A stretch of DNA of 64,000 nt, taken from the NCBI GenBank assembly GCA_017303415.1, contig JAFLBJ010000001.1:434001-498000 (forward strand). Direction: 5' to 3'. Source of the stretch: Chitinophagales bacterium. GTDB lineage: Bacteria > Bacteroidota > Bacteroidia > Chitinophagales > Chitinophagaceae. The notes beneath the pieces were generated by a model that saw nothing but the letters and a program-made list of their open reading frames with translations, was not told where the DNA came from and did not search any database. The stretch's first letter is position 1. The number at the start of each line of letters is the position of its first letter. Position numbers and translations under genes: made by a program. This document shows, piece by piece, positions 1 through 9,049 of the stretch.

Positions 1-66
1 ATCGAGGTTTCAACAGCATAAGGTAAGTTAGTTTTGGGTATCAGAAACTAAATTAGGATTGATAAA

Positions 67-105
67 TTCATAAAAAAATTTTTTTGTTAAAAATTTTTTT
101 ATGAA
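67..105. repeat. AT-rich hairpin
   Basis: Arms TTCATAAAAAAA (67-78) and TTTTTTTATGAA (94-105) are exact reverse complements around a T/A-rich loop. It may be a terminator for a gene left of the window. Nothing else was recognised in bases 1-140. Confidence 0.45.
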
Positions 106-141
106 TCTTCCGTTTGAAAGTTCTTCCGGTTATTTTTAATA

Positions 142-187
142 AAACTAAACGCCGGCTAAGTGATTTTACTTAGCCGGCGTTTAGTTT
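142..187 (-). terminator. Strong hairpin terminator of the cyclase gene
   Basis: A perfect 20-bp stem (142-161 with 168-187) closes a 6-base loop. Read on the minus strand the stem is followed by a T-rich stretch, so it fits a rho-independent terminator for the minus-strand gene ending at 220. It could also act on a plus-strand transcript entering from the left. Confidence 0.75.
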
Positions 188-219
188 ATAATTGATCGCT
201 GCCTTAATTATCTCATTTT

Positions 220-1014
220 TCACTCCACTCCCGCAATGATCCTTAACGGACCGCCGCTGCCTTTTCCGATCTTCATGGGCAAAGCCACTACATATATTCC
301 TTTGGCAGGTAACTGATCGAGGTTGGCCACATTTTCAAAAGCGGGTCTGTTTGCTCCCATCAACACCTGATGTGCTTTAAAATCCTTCGACTGCCCGAAA
401 TCAATACTGGGTGTATCAAGGCCCACTGCCTTTACCTTGCGTTTATCCACCAGCCATTGGGCCGCAACCGGATCAATACCTGGGAAATGCAATTCAGGAA
501 TTGCTTCCAATCCCATCTTCGGAGAACCAAAATATTTTCCCCGGTCGGGATAAAATTTCCCGTAACCTGTCTTGAATAGCACGATTGTATTATCGGGCAG
601 TACTCCTTGCTCTTTCTCCCACGCTTCAATATCGGAAATGGAAATCAGGTAGTCACGGTTGGCCTGGGCATTGGAGCTTACATCGATCACTACCGCATCT
701 CCGGTAAGACTGGTAAGAGGAAGTTGGTCGGCTGTTAATTTCCCTTCGGCAAAATGAACCGGCGCATCAAGATGTGTACCTCCATGCTCGGGAGTGCAAA
801 TCGAATAAGAGGAATAAAAATAACCAAGCTCCGTTTTGCCCTCTGCATCCGTACTGTGCTGAAATCCCTTGAGGTTATTGGGCCAATAAAGAGTGGTGCT
901 GTCAAAGGTATAGGTCAGGTCGATCCACCGCAACGAGGATAAGGATCTCTCCCCGGGTGTTTTGGTTTGACAGGCCGTCAGCACAACTAGAAGGAGGTAA
1001 AAGAGCGTACGCAT
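220..1014 (-). CDS. Cyclase-family (kynurenine formamidase-like) metal hydrolase, predicted lipoprotein
   Basis: This protein belongs to the cyclase family (Pfam Cyclase), metal-dependent hydrolases that include bacterial kynurenine formamidase and isatin hydrolase. The diagnostic metal-site motif HGGTHLDAPVHF lies at residues 77-88. Residues 1-15 form a signal peptide ending in a lipobox-like LTAC, so the protein is probably anchored in the cell envelope, unlike cytosolic KynB. Its 264 residues suit the family plus a leader. The gene stands alone, converges on a strong hairpin at 142-187, and has no tryptophan-catabolism neighbour. The substrate is therefore open; the family call is firm, kynurenine formamidase activity is not. 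Confidence 0.85.
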   Translation of the reverse strand: MRTLFYLLLVVLTACQTKTPGERSLSSLRWIDLTYTFDSTTLYWPNNLKGFQHSTDAEGKTELGYFYSSYSICTPEHGGTHLDAPVHFAEGKLTADQLPLTSLTGDAVVIDVSSNAQANRDYLISISDIEAWEKEQGVLPDNTIVLFKTGYGKFYPDRGKYFGSPKMGLEAIPELHFPGIDPVAAQWLVDKRKVKAVGLDTPSIDFGQSKDFKAHQVLMGANRPAFENVANLDQLPAKGIYVVALPMKIGKGSGGPLRIIAGVE

Positions 1015-1199
1015 GGTTTTTGGTTTATGTACCCGAATTTAAGGATTCGGTCGCGGGTTTGATTTATCTCCCCTCCGCCATCCCGGCGATTCAGTTGTCA
1101 ATTTGTTCTGGTCACTTATGAAAGGAGCCCCGTTTAACCGTTCCGGTCCTGGCCCCTGTTAAAATCTATTGGTATATTGCATCAACCACTACACCCTTG

Positions 1200-2831
1200 A
1201 TGCGAAAAGCCTTGCTTTTTGGGGCCCTTTCTCTTCTTCCTCTCCTGGCCATCACCCAGACGGGAGGCGGGAACCCAATCGTTGACAGCATCCTCTCCGC
1301 CAAAAAAAAGGCCGCAGACTACTTTACCCGGGGTGATTTTGCCAAAGCACAGGAATACAGTTTTATCCTGCTTCAATGGGCCGAAAAAGGCAATGACCCC
1401 TACGAAGAAGCAAATGCCTGCACCATGATCGCCCACCTGCTCAACAATGCCAATCAGGCGGTAAAGGGCATAGAGTATACCCGTCGGGCGGTAAGACTAT
1501 TACCCCGCATCACCGAACCAGCAAAACAGGTGGATCTATTCGCCAAATTATCCAAACGATACCTCTGGCATTACCAGGATACCCATACGCAGGGGAGCCT
1601 GGATTCTTCCGGTTTGTTCAGTCAATTAACGATCGCAATTTCTAATCAGGAAGGATTTACCAGCTTATTGGCATTGGCCTATAACAACCTTCAGGGAGTA
1701 GAATGGGAAAAGGGAAACCTGGATAAAGCACTTGCTTACCTTGATTCCGGTAAGGCCTATCTCGATCCGGCCCAAACCGCAGACATGCGGGTATATTTTT
1801 TCGATAAGGCTGATATTTTGCTGGAACAAAAGAAAATTTCCGCAGCCCGCAGGGAAATTGATTCCGCGATCAGGTATGCACTGGTTAATGGGAACCAGGC
1901 ACTATTGTCCGAAACCTATTCCTTAGCTGCCACCATCGCCAAAGAACAGGAAGATTATCAGTCGGCCTATGAATATCACAAAAAGGCTACCACCCTGAAT
2001 GACTCTATACAAAATGCCGAAAAGATCCGTATCATAACAGAGCTGGAAAAAAAATATGATCAATCGCAAAACGAGAACAGGATCAAGGACCTGGACAAAA
2101 AACGACAGCTCTACCTGCTTTTGGCAATAGCAGGGCTATTGGCTGCAACTGCAATTGCGTTTTACCTGAGACAACAATCCCTGAAACATAAAAAAGATAT
2201 CCTTGAAACCGAACAACGCCTGAACCGGGCACGGATGAATCCACATTTCTTTTTCAATGCCCTGAGTGCAATGCAGAAATTCGCGGTACAGGAAAAGGAT
2301 GGGCAGGCACTTGCGACCAATCTCTCCCGCTTTAGCAAGATCATGCGTGAAACCTTGGAGAGTACCTATAAAGAATATGTTACGATCGAACAGGAGTTTG
2401 ATTTTCTGCAGGAATACCTCGAAGTACAGACCATGCGCTTCCCAGGCAAGTTCACCTATGCCTTGGAGGCCGACCCTGATCTGGCCATCGATGACCTGTT
2501 GATACCATCCATGATCCTCCAACCTTTTGTAGAAAACAGTATTGAGCATGGATTTTCAGGGATCGGATATAAAGGTGTTCTCACCATTCATTTTGGTATG
2601 GATAAAAAGGAATTGATCATTTCGATTGTCGACAATGGTAAAGGCATAGGATCCGAACCCAGGGAAACCAATGATCATATCAGCCGGGCCAGCCAGATCA
2701 TTCGCGACCGGATCTATCTATTAAATATCAAACTGAAATCCCGGGCCGGGTTCCGCATCGACAATAATCCAGGTGGTCAGGGGGTGATGGTCACTATACA
2801 TTTACCTATATTGTACAAGAATAACGTCTGA
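1200..2831 (+). CDS. LytS-type sensor histidine kinase with TPR sensor region
   Basis: The protein has a signal peptide, a helical tetratricopeptide-like region (about residues 30-290), one membrane helix (about 305-325), and a His_kinase module of the LytS/YehU type. The phosphoacceptor lies in RMNPHFFFNAL (His at about 349). An N-box (LQPFVENSIEHGF) and a G-box (DNGKGIG) complete the ATPase domain. This architecture is very common in Bacteroidota, with the TPR part presumably periplasmic and the kinase cytoplasmic. A TTG at 1197 directly precedes ATG 1200, which is the likelier start. The LytTR regulator begins five bases after the stop, so the two form one operon and surely a cognate pair. 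The signal sensed is unknown. Confidence 0.9.
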   Translation: MRKALLFGALSLLPLLAITQTGGGNPIVDSILSAKKKAADYFTRGDFAKAQEYSFILLQWAEKGNDPYEEANACTMIAHLLNNANQAVKGIEYTRRAVRLLPRITEPAKQVDLFAKLSKRYLWHYQDTHTQGSLDSSGLFSQLTIAISNQEGFTSLLALAYNNLQGVEWEKGNLDKALAYLDSGKAYLDPAQTADMRVYFFDKADILLEQKKISAARREIDSAIRYALVNGNQALLSETYSLAATIAKEQEDYQSAYEYHKKATTLNDSIQNAEKIRIITELEKKYDQSQNENRIKDLDKKRQLYLLLAIAGLLAATAIAFYLRQQSLKHKKDILETEQRLNRARMNPHFFFNALSAMQKFAVQEKDGQALATNLSRFSKIMRETLESTYKEYVTIEQEFDFLQEYLEVQTMRFPGKFTYALEADPDLAIDDLLIPSMILQPFVENSIEHGFSGIGYKGVLTIHFGMDKKELIISIVDNGKGIGSEPRETNDHISRASQIIRDRIYLLNIKLKSRAGFRIDNNPGGQGVMVTIHLPILYKNNV

Positions 2832-2836
2832 CCAGT

Positions 2837-3586
2837 ATGTATCTATTGTTAATCGATAATGAGCCGGAAGTACGCGGTGTTTTGCGCACGATGGTGGAGA
2901 GCTGGAACCAGGGACGTTTTCAGATCGCCGAAGCAGATGGTGTGGCTTCAGGGTTGGAGATGGTCCGGACACTGAATCCATCGATTGTACTGCTCGATGT
3001 GGAAATGGATGACGGAACAGGTTTTGATCTCCTGGAAAAATTACCTCACCCTTCCTTTCAACTCATATTCACTACGGCGCATAACCAGTATGCGATCCAG
3101 GCCTTTCGGTGCAGCGCGCTCGATTACCTGCTAAAACCAGTTGACCCGCTCGAATTATCACAAAGTCTTGACCGGGCCCTCGAGCAATTAACACAACAGA
3201 CCCTACAGCAGCAATTGGAGGTGTTGATGCGGCAATTGAAAAATGAAAAGGAAGCCGAAAAACAGATCGTATTAAAAGATATTGACAAAACATATTTTGT
3301 CAGGATTAGTGATATACTGTACTGCGAAGCGGCTGGCTCCTATACCAAATTCCATCTGGTCGATGGCGGACCGATATTTGTCAGCCGTAACCTCCGTTCC
3401 TATGAGGAATTGTTAAGCCCTTATGGCTTTTTTCGCACACACCACTCCTGTTTGGTCAATCCCAATAAGATCAAACTCTATGACCGCAAAGCGGATAGCG
3501 GCATGCTCCTGCTGGAAGGCGGTAAATCTATCCCGGTCTCACAGCGGAAAAAAGATATGGTACTTCACCTGCTGGAAAAACGTTGA
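2837..3586 (+). CDS. LytTR-family response regulator
   Basis: The receiver domain occupies residues 1-120 with the phosphorylated Asp at 54 (VLLDVEMDDG), an acidic pair near residue 7 and the switch Lys in YLLKPVD. A coiled linker leads to a LytTR DNA-binding domain (about 145-249) with the typical FVRISDILYCEA and FFRTHHSCLVN segments. The length of 249 residues is standard. The gene is translated with the preceding kinase, from which it presumably receives phosphate. LytTR proteins bind direct repeats upstream of targets, but no such site was identified here. The next gene downstream, a surface lipoprotein, is a possible target. Confidence 0.93.
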   Translation: MYLLLIDNEPEVRGVLRTMVESWNQGRFQIAEADGVASGLEMVRTLNPSIVLLDVEMDDGTGFDLLEKLPHPSFQLIFTTAHNQYAIQAFRCSALDYLLKPVDPLELSQSLDRALEQLTQQTLQQQLEVLMRQLKNEKEAEKQIVLKDIDKTYFVRISDILYCEAAGSYTKFHLVDGGPIFVSRNLRSYEELLSPYGFFRTHHSCLVNPNKIKLYDRKADSGMLLLEGGKSIPVSQRKKDMVLHLLEKR

Positions 3587-3696
3587 CAGTTTTATTGATT
3601 TTCTCATCACTTATGAAACCATAAAAGGCAGTTCTGAAACTGCCAGAAAATGTTCAATTGTTTTTATTCATTTTACGGGACTAAAATCCAATTAAA

Positions 3697-4995
3697 ATGA
3701 AAAAGACAAGAATCCTCGTCCTGATGGGACTATCGCTCTCTGTACTTCTTTCCTGTAAAAAGGATAAATCGGAACCGCTTCCACCTCCTCCGCCGCCGCC
3801 AGACCTTACCCCGGTTATTACGGGTATCAGTCCAAGCAGCGGTGGATACAATACAAGTCTCACGATAACCGGTACCCATTTTAGTTCTACAGCCTCAAGT
3901 AACACGGTGAGCATTGGCGGAATCACCGTACCCGTTACAGCAGCTACCGACAGCCAACTCACCGTTACCGTCCCGCAGCTCCTCTCCACCGGAGGGGGTG
4001 CTGTGGTCGTCACCACTTCGCACGGGAAGGATACCGGCGACCACTTTACCTATTCGCCCGACATTTATATTGTGGGCAGGGAAAAAGGAACTGATAATAT
4101 TAGCCGGCCAAAACTCTGGATCAACGGCACCGCTACATCGCTTCCCATTGGAGCAAACGGAGGAGAGGCGACCTCTGTCTTCGTTACCACCACCGATGTG
4201 GTGGTAGGAGGCATTGAAGAAACATCCACTTCATCTGAACCCAGGGTATGGTTGAATGGTGTTTCCAGTTCACTGCCACACCTCGGCCAGGGAGGTCAGA
4301 TCCGTGGGGTATGGCTGAATGGAAGTAATATCTATGCGGCCGGCTTTGCCTATGGTACATCAGGCTGGAGTCTGGCACGTACCTGGTTAAACTCATCCGG
4401 CACCAATCTTACCTCTGGATCAGCCTCCGATGCCAATGCCATGGGAATTGTCATGGTTGGCGCTGACCAGTATGTTTGTGGTAGTGAGGATATCGGCGGT
4501 CGTTCGGTGGCACGTTTATGGAGAAACGGAGTGCCCACCTCACTCAGTAATTCCAGCAATAACTGCTATGCGGTCGGCATTGCCGTGTCTGGAACAGATA
4601 TCTATGTCGTAGGGTATGAGATGCTGTCTACAGGTGAACGCGTGAAGGTATGGATCAATGGCGTGGAAACGACTTATGCTGGGGAAGCCAACCTTCGCGA
4701 TCGCCCCAATAGCATCACGGTTTACAAAGGTGATGTTTATGTGGCCGGAAATGATGAAAGCATGCTTAGCGGTATGAAAAGACCTAAGTTTTGGAAAAAT
4801 GGAGTTGCTTATGTGTTGGAACCAACCTCCTATGGCGATGCAAAGGCCATAGCGGTTTGCGGAGAAAATATCTATGTGGCAGTCGCGGGCAACCTCAGTT
4901 CAGGCCCCCGGGTCAAAGTGTACAAAAACGGAACACCCACTGAGATCACCAGTGGAGTAACAGATGCATACCCGTCCGGTATCGCGCTCAGATAG
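3697..4995 (+). CDS. IPT/TIG-domain surface lipoprotein with propeller-like repeats
   Basis: The N-terminus is a lipoprotein signal (LSVLLSCKKDKSE) followed by a proline spacer. An IPT/TIG immunoglobulin-like domain follows at about residues 45-122 (PVITGISPSSGG start, HFTYSP end). Residues 125-432 contain six to seven repeats of roughly 45-50 residues, each with an IYVVG/VYVAG strand and a KVWINGV or RLWRNGV strand, which suggests a beta-propeller. Function is unknown; such proteins are usually surface-exposed. The gene lies 110 bases after the LytTR regulator, with no strong terminator between them. A large hairpin follows the stop. Confidence 0.75.
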   Translation: MKKTRILVLMGLSLSVLLSCKKDKSEPLPPPPPPPDLTPVITGISPSSGGYNTSLTITGTHFSSTASSNTVSIGGITVPVTAATDSQLTVTVPQLLSTGGGAVVVTTSHGKDTGDHFTYSPDIYIVGREKGTDNISRPKLWINGTATSLPIGANGGEATSVFVTTTDVVVGGIEETSTSSEPRVWLNGVSSSLPHLGQGGQIRGVWLNGSNIYAAGFAYGTSGWSLARTWLNSSGTNLTSGSASDANAMGIVMVGADQYVCGSEDIGGRSVARLWRNGVPTSLSNSSNNCYAVGIAVSGTDIYVVGYEMLSTGERVKVWINGVETTYAGEANLRDRPNSITVYKGDVYVAGNDESMLSGMKRPKFWKNGVAYVLEPTSYGDAKAIAVCGENIYVAVAGNLSSGPRVKVYKNGTPTEITSGVTDAYPSGIALR

Positions 4996-4999
4996 GTCA

Positions 5000-5045
5000 G
5001 TTTCCCACAGCGGGCGTCAGGTAATAAGACGCCCGCTGGGGAAAC
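5000..5045. terminator. Bidirectional terminator hairpin between convergent genes
   Basis: An 18-bp stem, GTTTCCC-A-CAGCGGGCGTC against GACGCCCGCTG-GGGAAAC, has a single bulged A and a 9-base loop. It sits between convergent genes ending at 4995 and 5061. The flanks carry only short T runs, so it may terminate in both directions or simply stabilise RNA ends. Confidence 0.6.
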
Positions 5046-5060
5046 TTCCCTTTCATTAAT

Positions 5061-5576
5061 TCAATCATCATCGTCTTCGTTGCCTGACTCTTTCGCCCCG
5101 CCATTTTCTGTATTACCCTCACCATTCTGCCCAACGGCTGCTGAACGGATTTCGGTATGCCTTATCTGCCCTCCCAAATGAGCAGTCTGCAGCATCAATG
5201 CGGAAGAGGCAATGGCCAATAATAAAATGACGATCTTCCCGAGCCGAACGAGAGCCTGTGGTTTGCTTAAGAACAATACGACCAGGGACACCAAACCCGA
5301 AGCAGAGATCGCGATCAAGGCAAATTTGGCCAGCCCTTCGTGCTTTTCAATTATGGCTTCAGACACACCGGGCAGGTTTTCCACCGCTTCCTCCGCACCT
5401 TCTCCGGTAAGAAAGACAGGGATCGCTGTTATACTAGCAAACACTAACAAATAGTAGGAAACCTTTGCCACTGTTTCATTCTTAATAAAAAAAGAAACAA
5501 GCAATATAATAAAGGCAATGAATGATAAAATTACAGGCACATGGGTCAACGCCAGGTGCAATTGTACACTAGACAT
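5061..5576 (-). CDS. DUF2231-like four-TM membrane protein with acidic tail
   Basis: There are four predicted membrane helices: about residues 10-30, 37-55, 84-104 and 112-130. The opening LHLALTHVPVI resembles the start of DUF2231 proteins, and a GEGAEE segment followed by HEGLAKFALI also fits that family. The last 35 residues are hydrophilic and end in a run of Asp (DEDDDD). The biochemical role of this family is unknown, though it often sits near metal or redox genes. The neighbour at 5620, 43 bases upstream on the same strand, is probably co-transcribed. Confidence 0.6.
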   Translation of the reverse strand: MSSVQLHLALTHVPVILSFIAFIILLVSFFIKNETVAKVSYYLLVFASITAIPVFLTGEGAEEAVENLPGVSEAIIEKHEGLAKFALIAISASGLVSLVVLFLSKPQALVRLGKIVILLLAIASSALMLQTAHLGGQIRHTEIRSAAVGQNGEGNTENGGAKESGNEDDDD

Positions 5577-5619
5577 AAAATATTTTTTAAAAAATTAAAT
5601 GGAATAAATGGCCCAAAAA

Positions 5620-6021
5620 CTAGAAAGAGTAGCCGCGTGGAGGATGGAAAATACCGGCCAGATGCCTGCGTGGATTATAGTTCTTGTGGAAAATGATCTT
5701 TTCTGGCTTTAGTAAAATCACGGAAAACCCGGATTGAATTACCGGGCTTACAAGGGCAAATCCAATGCTAAATAATATAATCTGTTTGAAGGGCAATTGC
5801 TCATCCTCATCCAGATCTGCATCCATATGCCCGGAAGCGTAATGTTCTGCCAGGAATCCCATAAATGAAAGGCCATTTGCTTCATTATGCTTTAAGAAAT
5901 GCTCGATGAGCAGGGGAATTTTAAAAAATTGCCCGACAGGTGTTTGTAAGGAAATCAAAAGTCCCAATAAAAGTATGGTTACAAACCTCTTCACCTTATA
6001 AACATAGGCCCATCCTTTCAC
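5620..6021 (-). CDS. Small membrane protein of unknown function
   Basis: This 133-residue protein has an N-terminal hydrophobic helix (about 12-30) with the motif LQTPVGQFFKIPLLIEHF, a central acidic stretch (DADLDEDEQLPF), and a second hydrophobic segment (about 83-107). I do not recognise a named family, although similar short proteins are familiar in Bacteroidota near metal-handling genes. The start is uncertain because several in-frame residues could initiate. It reads into the DUF2231-like gene and is probably in one transcript with it. Confidence 0.5.
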   Translation of the reverse strand: MKGWAYVYKVKRFVTILLLGLLISLQTPVGQFFKIPLLIEHFLKHNEANGLSFMGFLAEHYASGHMDADLDEDEQLPFKQIILFSIGFALVSPVIQSGFSVILLKPEKIIFHKNYNPRRHLAGIFHPPRGYSF

Positions 6022-6110
6022 CTATGGTATGACTAAAATCAGGTGAATGGTATAAATTTTTGTGAAAAAGGCGAACGGGCTGAAATTGACTCACTTCATA
6101 AAACAAAAAA

Positions 6111-6127
6111 CCCCGCCTTCGGCGGGG
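6111..6127 (-). terminator. Rho-independent terminator of the T9SS-protein gene
   Basis: A CCCCGCC-TTC-GGCGGGG hairpin (7-bp GC stem, three-base loop) is flanked on its left by AAAACAAAAAA, which reads as a T-run on the minus strand. It lies about 60 bases downstream of the minus-strand gene ending at 6190. Confidence 0.85.
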
Positions 6128-6189
6128 TCAATGCTCTGCTTGTTCAAACAGAATGGCTTGTCATGAGGAATATCCGGAGCTATGAAACC

Positions 6190-7551
6190 TTATCTTACTA
6201 AGATGAATTGTTTGTAGATACGTACCTCCAGTCCGTCGCTGATCTCCAGGGTGTACATGCCCCCTTTTATTGCCTCAGGCACACGAATAGTCTGACTTAG
6301 TGAACCACCGTCATGAATCAAAGTAGTCCGCGAAAGCTGAGCACCCTGCTGATCCAGCATACGGATAGTGTACATGCCTTTGGCCAGATCAGGTGTTAAA
6401 ACTGATACATGGTCACCCGATACAGGGTTGGGGAACAAGGTCAAACTAGCCACCTTTTTACCAAATACTACTTTAACCACATTGCTAATGCTGCTGCTTC
6501 CGTCTATATCCAGGTTGCGGATACGATAGTAATTGGCGCCTTGTACGGGAGAAATATCCGTAAGCGAATAGGCTCCCTTTTTCAATGCTGCTACTGTACC
6601 AATCTCCTCAAAATCTCTTCCATTCACACTTCTTTCCACCGCATAATGTTTCACATTCACTTCGGTAAGAATGGTCCAGTCGATCTTCACTGTATTTCCT
6701 TTGATACTTCCCCGTATATCGCCAAAACTTACAGGCAAAGCAATACCGGCGGGGGAAAGATCTGACCAGGCAGCAGCGGCATTCAAAGCCGTACTTCCAT
6801 TTCCCGAACCATAGGCGATCTTAAAGGCATCCAGTGAGCCAGTTGGGGTATTGGTACGTTTGGGAATCTCCAGTTGGGAAATGTCATTGGTTGTGCCAAA
6901 CGTATAATCAATATTCACATTGGCATTGGACACATTGGCACTGGCTGTGGTCGGTTCTGAAGCCAGTGAAGGGTTGACCCACATATAGATATCATCGCGG
7001 TTGGTAGCCGATGCATCAATGTCATACCGGATAACGATAAGATAGTTGGTGTTTACTGCATATTCATTGGAGGCACCCGAAGGGGTGTATACTGCTCCTT
7101 CGCTGCCTGTACCGATACCAAAACGCACACGGCTGGTAGCGCCGCCACGATCAACAAAAAAGCGGAGTACATCATTACCGGCTTCGTCCTTTAAAACCAC
7201 CACCCTCTCCTCATTCGAATTGGGAGTGCTGGCAATGCGCACCACAAAGCTCATGTACACCACCGCGCTTGCGTTCAGCGGTATATTGGTGATAAAATTT
7301 TTGCGGGCATAGCGCGAACTGGTTGCAGAAATGTTTACATACTGGGTGCCGCTTACATATCCGGGATAGGCCAGATAGGGCGCCACATTGGCTACTTGTA
7401 CCTGGCTGGTGGTACTGGTTACGGTCCAACCTCCCTGGCCATTGATATCGCCGGAGGTATAACCACCAAAATTTTCGCTGAGGACAAGTCCCTGCGCAGA
7501 AGAGAGATAACTGCCAAAGAGCAGCGTAATCATGGGTAAAAACTTTTTCAT
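6190..7551 (-). CDS. T9SS type A sorting-domain secreted protein
   Basis: A signal peptide is followed by a beta-rich region (about 20-270) resembling LamG/concanavalin-like lectin folds seen in secreted Bacteroidota proteins. A fibronectin-like segment follows (VERSVNGRDFEEIG, about residue 305), then a C-terminal type IX secretion sorting domain starting at LFPNPVSGDHVSV and ending in KQFILVR. The protein should cross the outer membrane through the T9SS and be attached or released at the surface. No catalytic motif was recognised, so the ligand or activity is unknown. The gene is monocistronic with a good terminator. Confidence 0.8.
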   Translation of the reverse strand: MKKFLPMITLLFGSYLSSAQGLVLSENFGGYTSGDINGQGGWTVTSTTSQVQVANVAPYLAYPGYVSGTQYVNISATSSRYARKNFITNIPLNASAVVYMSFVVRIASTPNSNEERVVVLKDEAGNDVLRFFVDRGGATSRVRFGIGTGSEGAVYTPSGASNEYAVNTNYLIVIRYDIDASATNRDDIYMWVNPSLASEPTTASANVSNANVNIDYTFGTTNDISQLEIPKRTNTPTGSLDAFKIAYGSGNGSTALNAAAAWSDLSPAGIALPVSFGDIRGSIKGNTVKIDWTILTEVNVKHYAVERSVNGRDFEEIGTVAALKKGAYSLTDISPVQGANYYRIRNLDIDGSSSISNVVKVVFGKKVASLTLFPNPVSGDHVSVLTPDLAKGMYTIRMLDQQGAQLSRTTLIHDGGSLSQTIRVPEAIKGGMYTLEISDGLEVRIYKQFILVR

Positions 7552-7742
7552 AACTCGTTTTTTGAATGAATAAAAAAACGGTTATTTCAAAAGGTAGTGG
7601 ATCAGATGGGGAATCTCAACAGGGATGGATAAAATTGCGGGTGTAAAGAAAATAGAAGGATTCGTCCAAAGCAAGGATTAATCCCTTATTCCATAGGAAA
7701 TGAGCCGGAAACACTAGATAAAAACTAAGTGTTACTACGTAG

Positions 7743-8114
7743 TTAGATTAGTTCATTGAGTTCATTGCTCCGTGTATGGGCTTCCTGCGAAAGCAGCTCG
7801 AGCGCCTGGTCAAGTTGGATACAGGCCTTTTTCAGCTCCTGATGGTCGATCTCTCTGTTCTTTACCCTTTCCTCCAGCCCACGCACCTGCGTCAGTGCAT
7901 GCTTGGCTCCAATGACACCCAGGGCAAAAACGAGTTTGTGCAATTCTTCCGCCAAAGCCTGATGGTCCCGGTCCTTTAGCGCCGATGATAGGCCTTCCCG
8001 GATCAATTGGTTTGTACTCGCAAATGACTGTAGCATTTGAAGGATGAATCGGGGGTCATTTTTCCCGATCCTTTGCAGGTAGCTCAAATCGATGGAGTCG
8101 TTATATTCTGACAT
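7743..8114 (-). CDS. Histidine-containing phosphotransfer (Hpt) protein
   Basis: This is a single all-helical Hpt domain of 123 residues with the phosphorylatable His at 59 in AEELHKLVFALGVIGA, the family signature. I prefer ATG 8114 (MSEYNDS) over the in-frame ATG at 8141. Hpt proteins shuttle phosphate between hybrid kinases and response regulators. The gene is divergent from a NarL-type regulator at 8286, which is a natural partner, but no hybrid kinase lies in the window. Confidence 0.75.
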   Translation of the reverse strand: MSEYNDSIDLSYLQRIGKNDPRFILQMLQSFASTNQLIREGLSSALKDRDHQALAEELHKLVFALGVIGAKHALTQVRGLEERVKNREIDHQELKKACIQLDQALELLSQEAHTRSNELNELI

Positions 8115-8285
8115 GGGTGAGGTTTCGCGTTCCAGAGGCATATAGGATAGGGTATTTCTTATGAGGACGATAAAATAATCATTCTGTTTCAGTCGTTTAA
8201 ATGAATGCCGGAATAAATTTTTTATTTACGGGTAAACACTTATACCCGGTTTTCGGTTCAATATCCTAAGTAAGAATAAACCTGT

Positions 8286-8912
8286 ATGGGAAAGACAAGA
8301 TTATACTTTGTAGATGACCACAAGATGGTGATCGACATGTGGACCACCCTGCTTAGTGCAGACCCTCGCTACGAAATCGTAGGTAAAGCCTTTGATGGAG
8401 AAACCGCCCTGGCCGAGATCAAAGATCTCTATCCCCATATCATTCTTCTCGATATCAGCATGCCCGGTTTATCGGGTGTTCCGCTGTTAAAACAAATCAA
8501 GGCTCTCATGCCCGCTGTAAAAGTGTTGTCGGTTTCTATGCACACGAATATCGCCATGGTAAAAAACATTTTACAGAATGGTGCCAGGGGATATGTTTCC
8601 AAAACATCAACCTATGACGAGATGATCACCGCGATCGAATCGGTGAAGAATGGCGATACATTTATCAGTGCCGATATCAAGGAACAGATCATCGGCAATG
8701 TGATCAAGAATGAAGAAGCCGAACCCGATATCAACTCACTTACCCGACGCGAACTCGAGATCGCGCAAATGATCAAAGAAGGCCTCACCTCCAAAGAGAT
8801 CTCCGAGCGCCTCTTTATCTCCCTCCGGACAGTGGAAGTCCACCGGCACAACCTTTTTAAAAAACTCAATGTTAGAAATGCGGCAGGGCTGATCAATTTG
8901 ATTAATCAGTGA
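8286..8912 (+). CDS. NarL/FixJ-family response regulator
   Basis: The receiver domain (residues 1-125) has FVDDH near the N-terminus, the phosphoacceptor Asp56 in ILLDISMPGLSG and the switch Lys in GYVSKTS. A LuxR-type helix-turn-helix follows at about 145-208 (LTRRELEIAQMI, SKEISERLFIS, RTVEVHRHNLFKKL). The length of 208 residues is typical. It is divergent from the Hpt gene and probably acts with it in a phosphorelay. A single-arm GGATGTT repeat follows the stop. Confidence 0.93.
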   Translation: MGKTRLYFVDDHKMVIDMWTTLLSADPRYEIVGKAFDGETALAEIKDLYPHIILLDISMPGLSGVPLLKQIKALMPAVKVLSVSMHTNIAMVKNILQNGARGYVSKTSTYDEMITAIESVKNGDTFISADIKEQIIGNVIKNEEAEPDINSLTRRELEIAQMIKEGLTSKEISERLFISLRTVEVHRHNLFKKLNVRNAAGLINLINQ

Positions 8913-8914
8913 TG

Positions 8915-8949
8915 GGATGTTGGATGTTGGATGTTGGATGTTGGATGTT
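8915..8949. repeat. Single-arm GGATGTT heptamer repeat
   Basis: About five tandem copies of GGATGTT start just after the NarL regulator stop. It belongs to the same 7-base family as the inverted arrays at 10207, 26038, 29945 and 54496, but no reverse-complement arm is present nearby. Confidence 0.85.
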
Positions 8950-9002
8950 AATTTCGATTTTTTAATTTTCTATAAAAAAATTAAATTACTTCCAAAATAC
9001 CA

Positions 9003-9038
9003 TAGCTAATAGCTATTAACTATTAGCCAAAAGCTAAA
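9003..9038. repeat. TAGCTAA-type palindromic repeat
   Basis: The stretch contains TAGCTAATAGCTATTA and AGCCAAAAGCTAAA, a degenerate inverted array of the 7-mer TAGCTAA/TTAGCTA. Related copies lie at 12638, 14349, 37984 and 63604. Confidence 0.75.
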
Positions 9039-9049
9039 TCCCAACCGCC

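Noticed and set aside
7734-7743. ACTACGTAGT palindrome as an operator
   Set aside because: A 10-base palindrome at the 3' end of the Hpt gene, with no second copy or promoter nearby, is likely chance.
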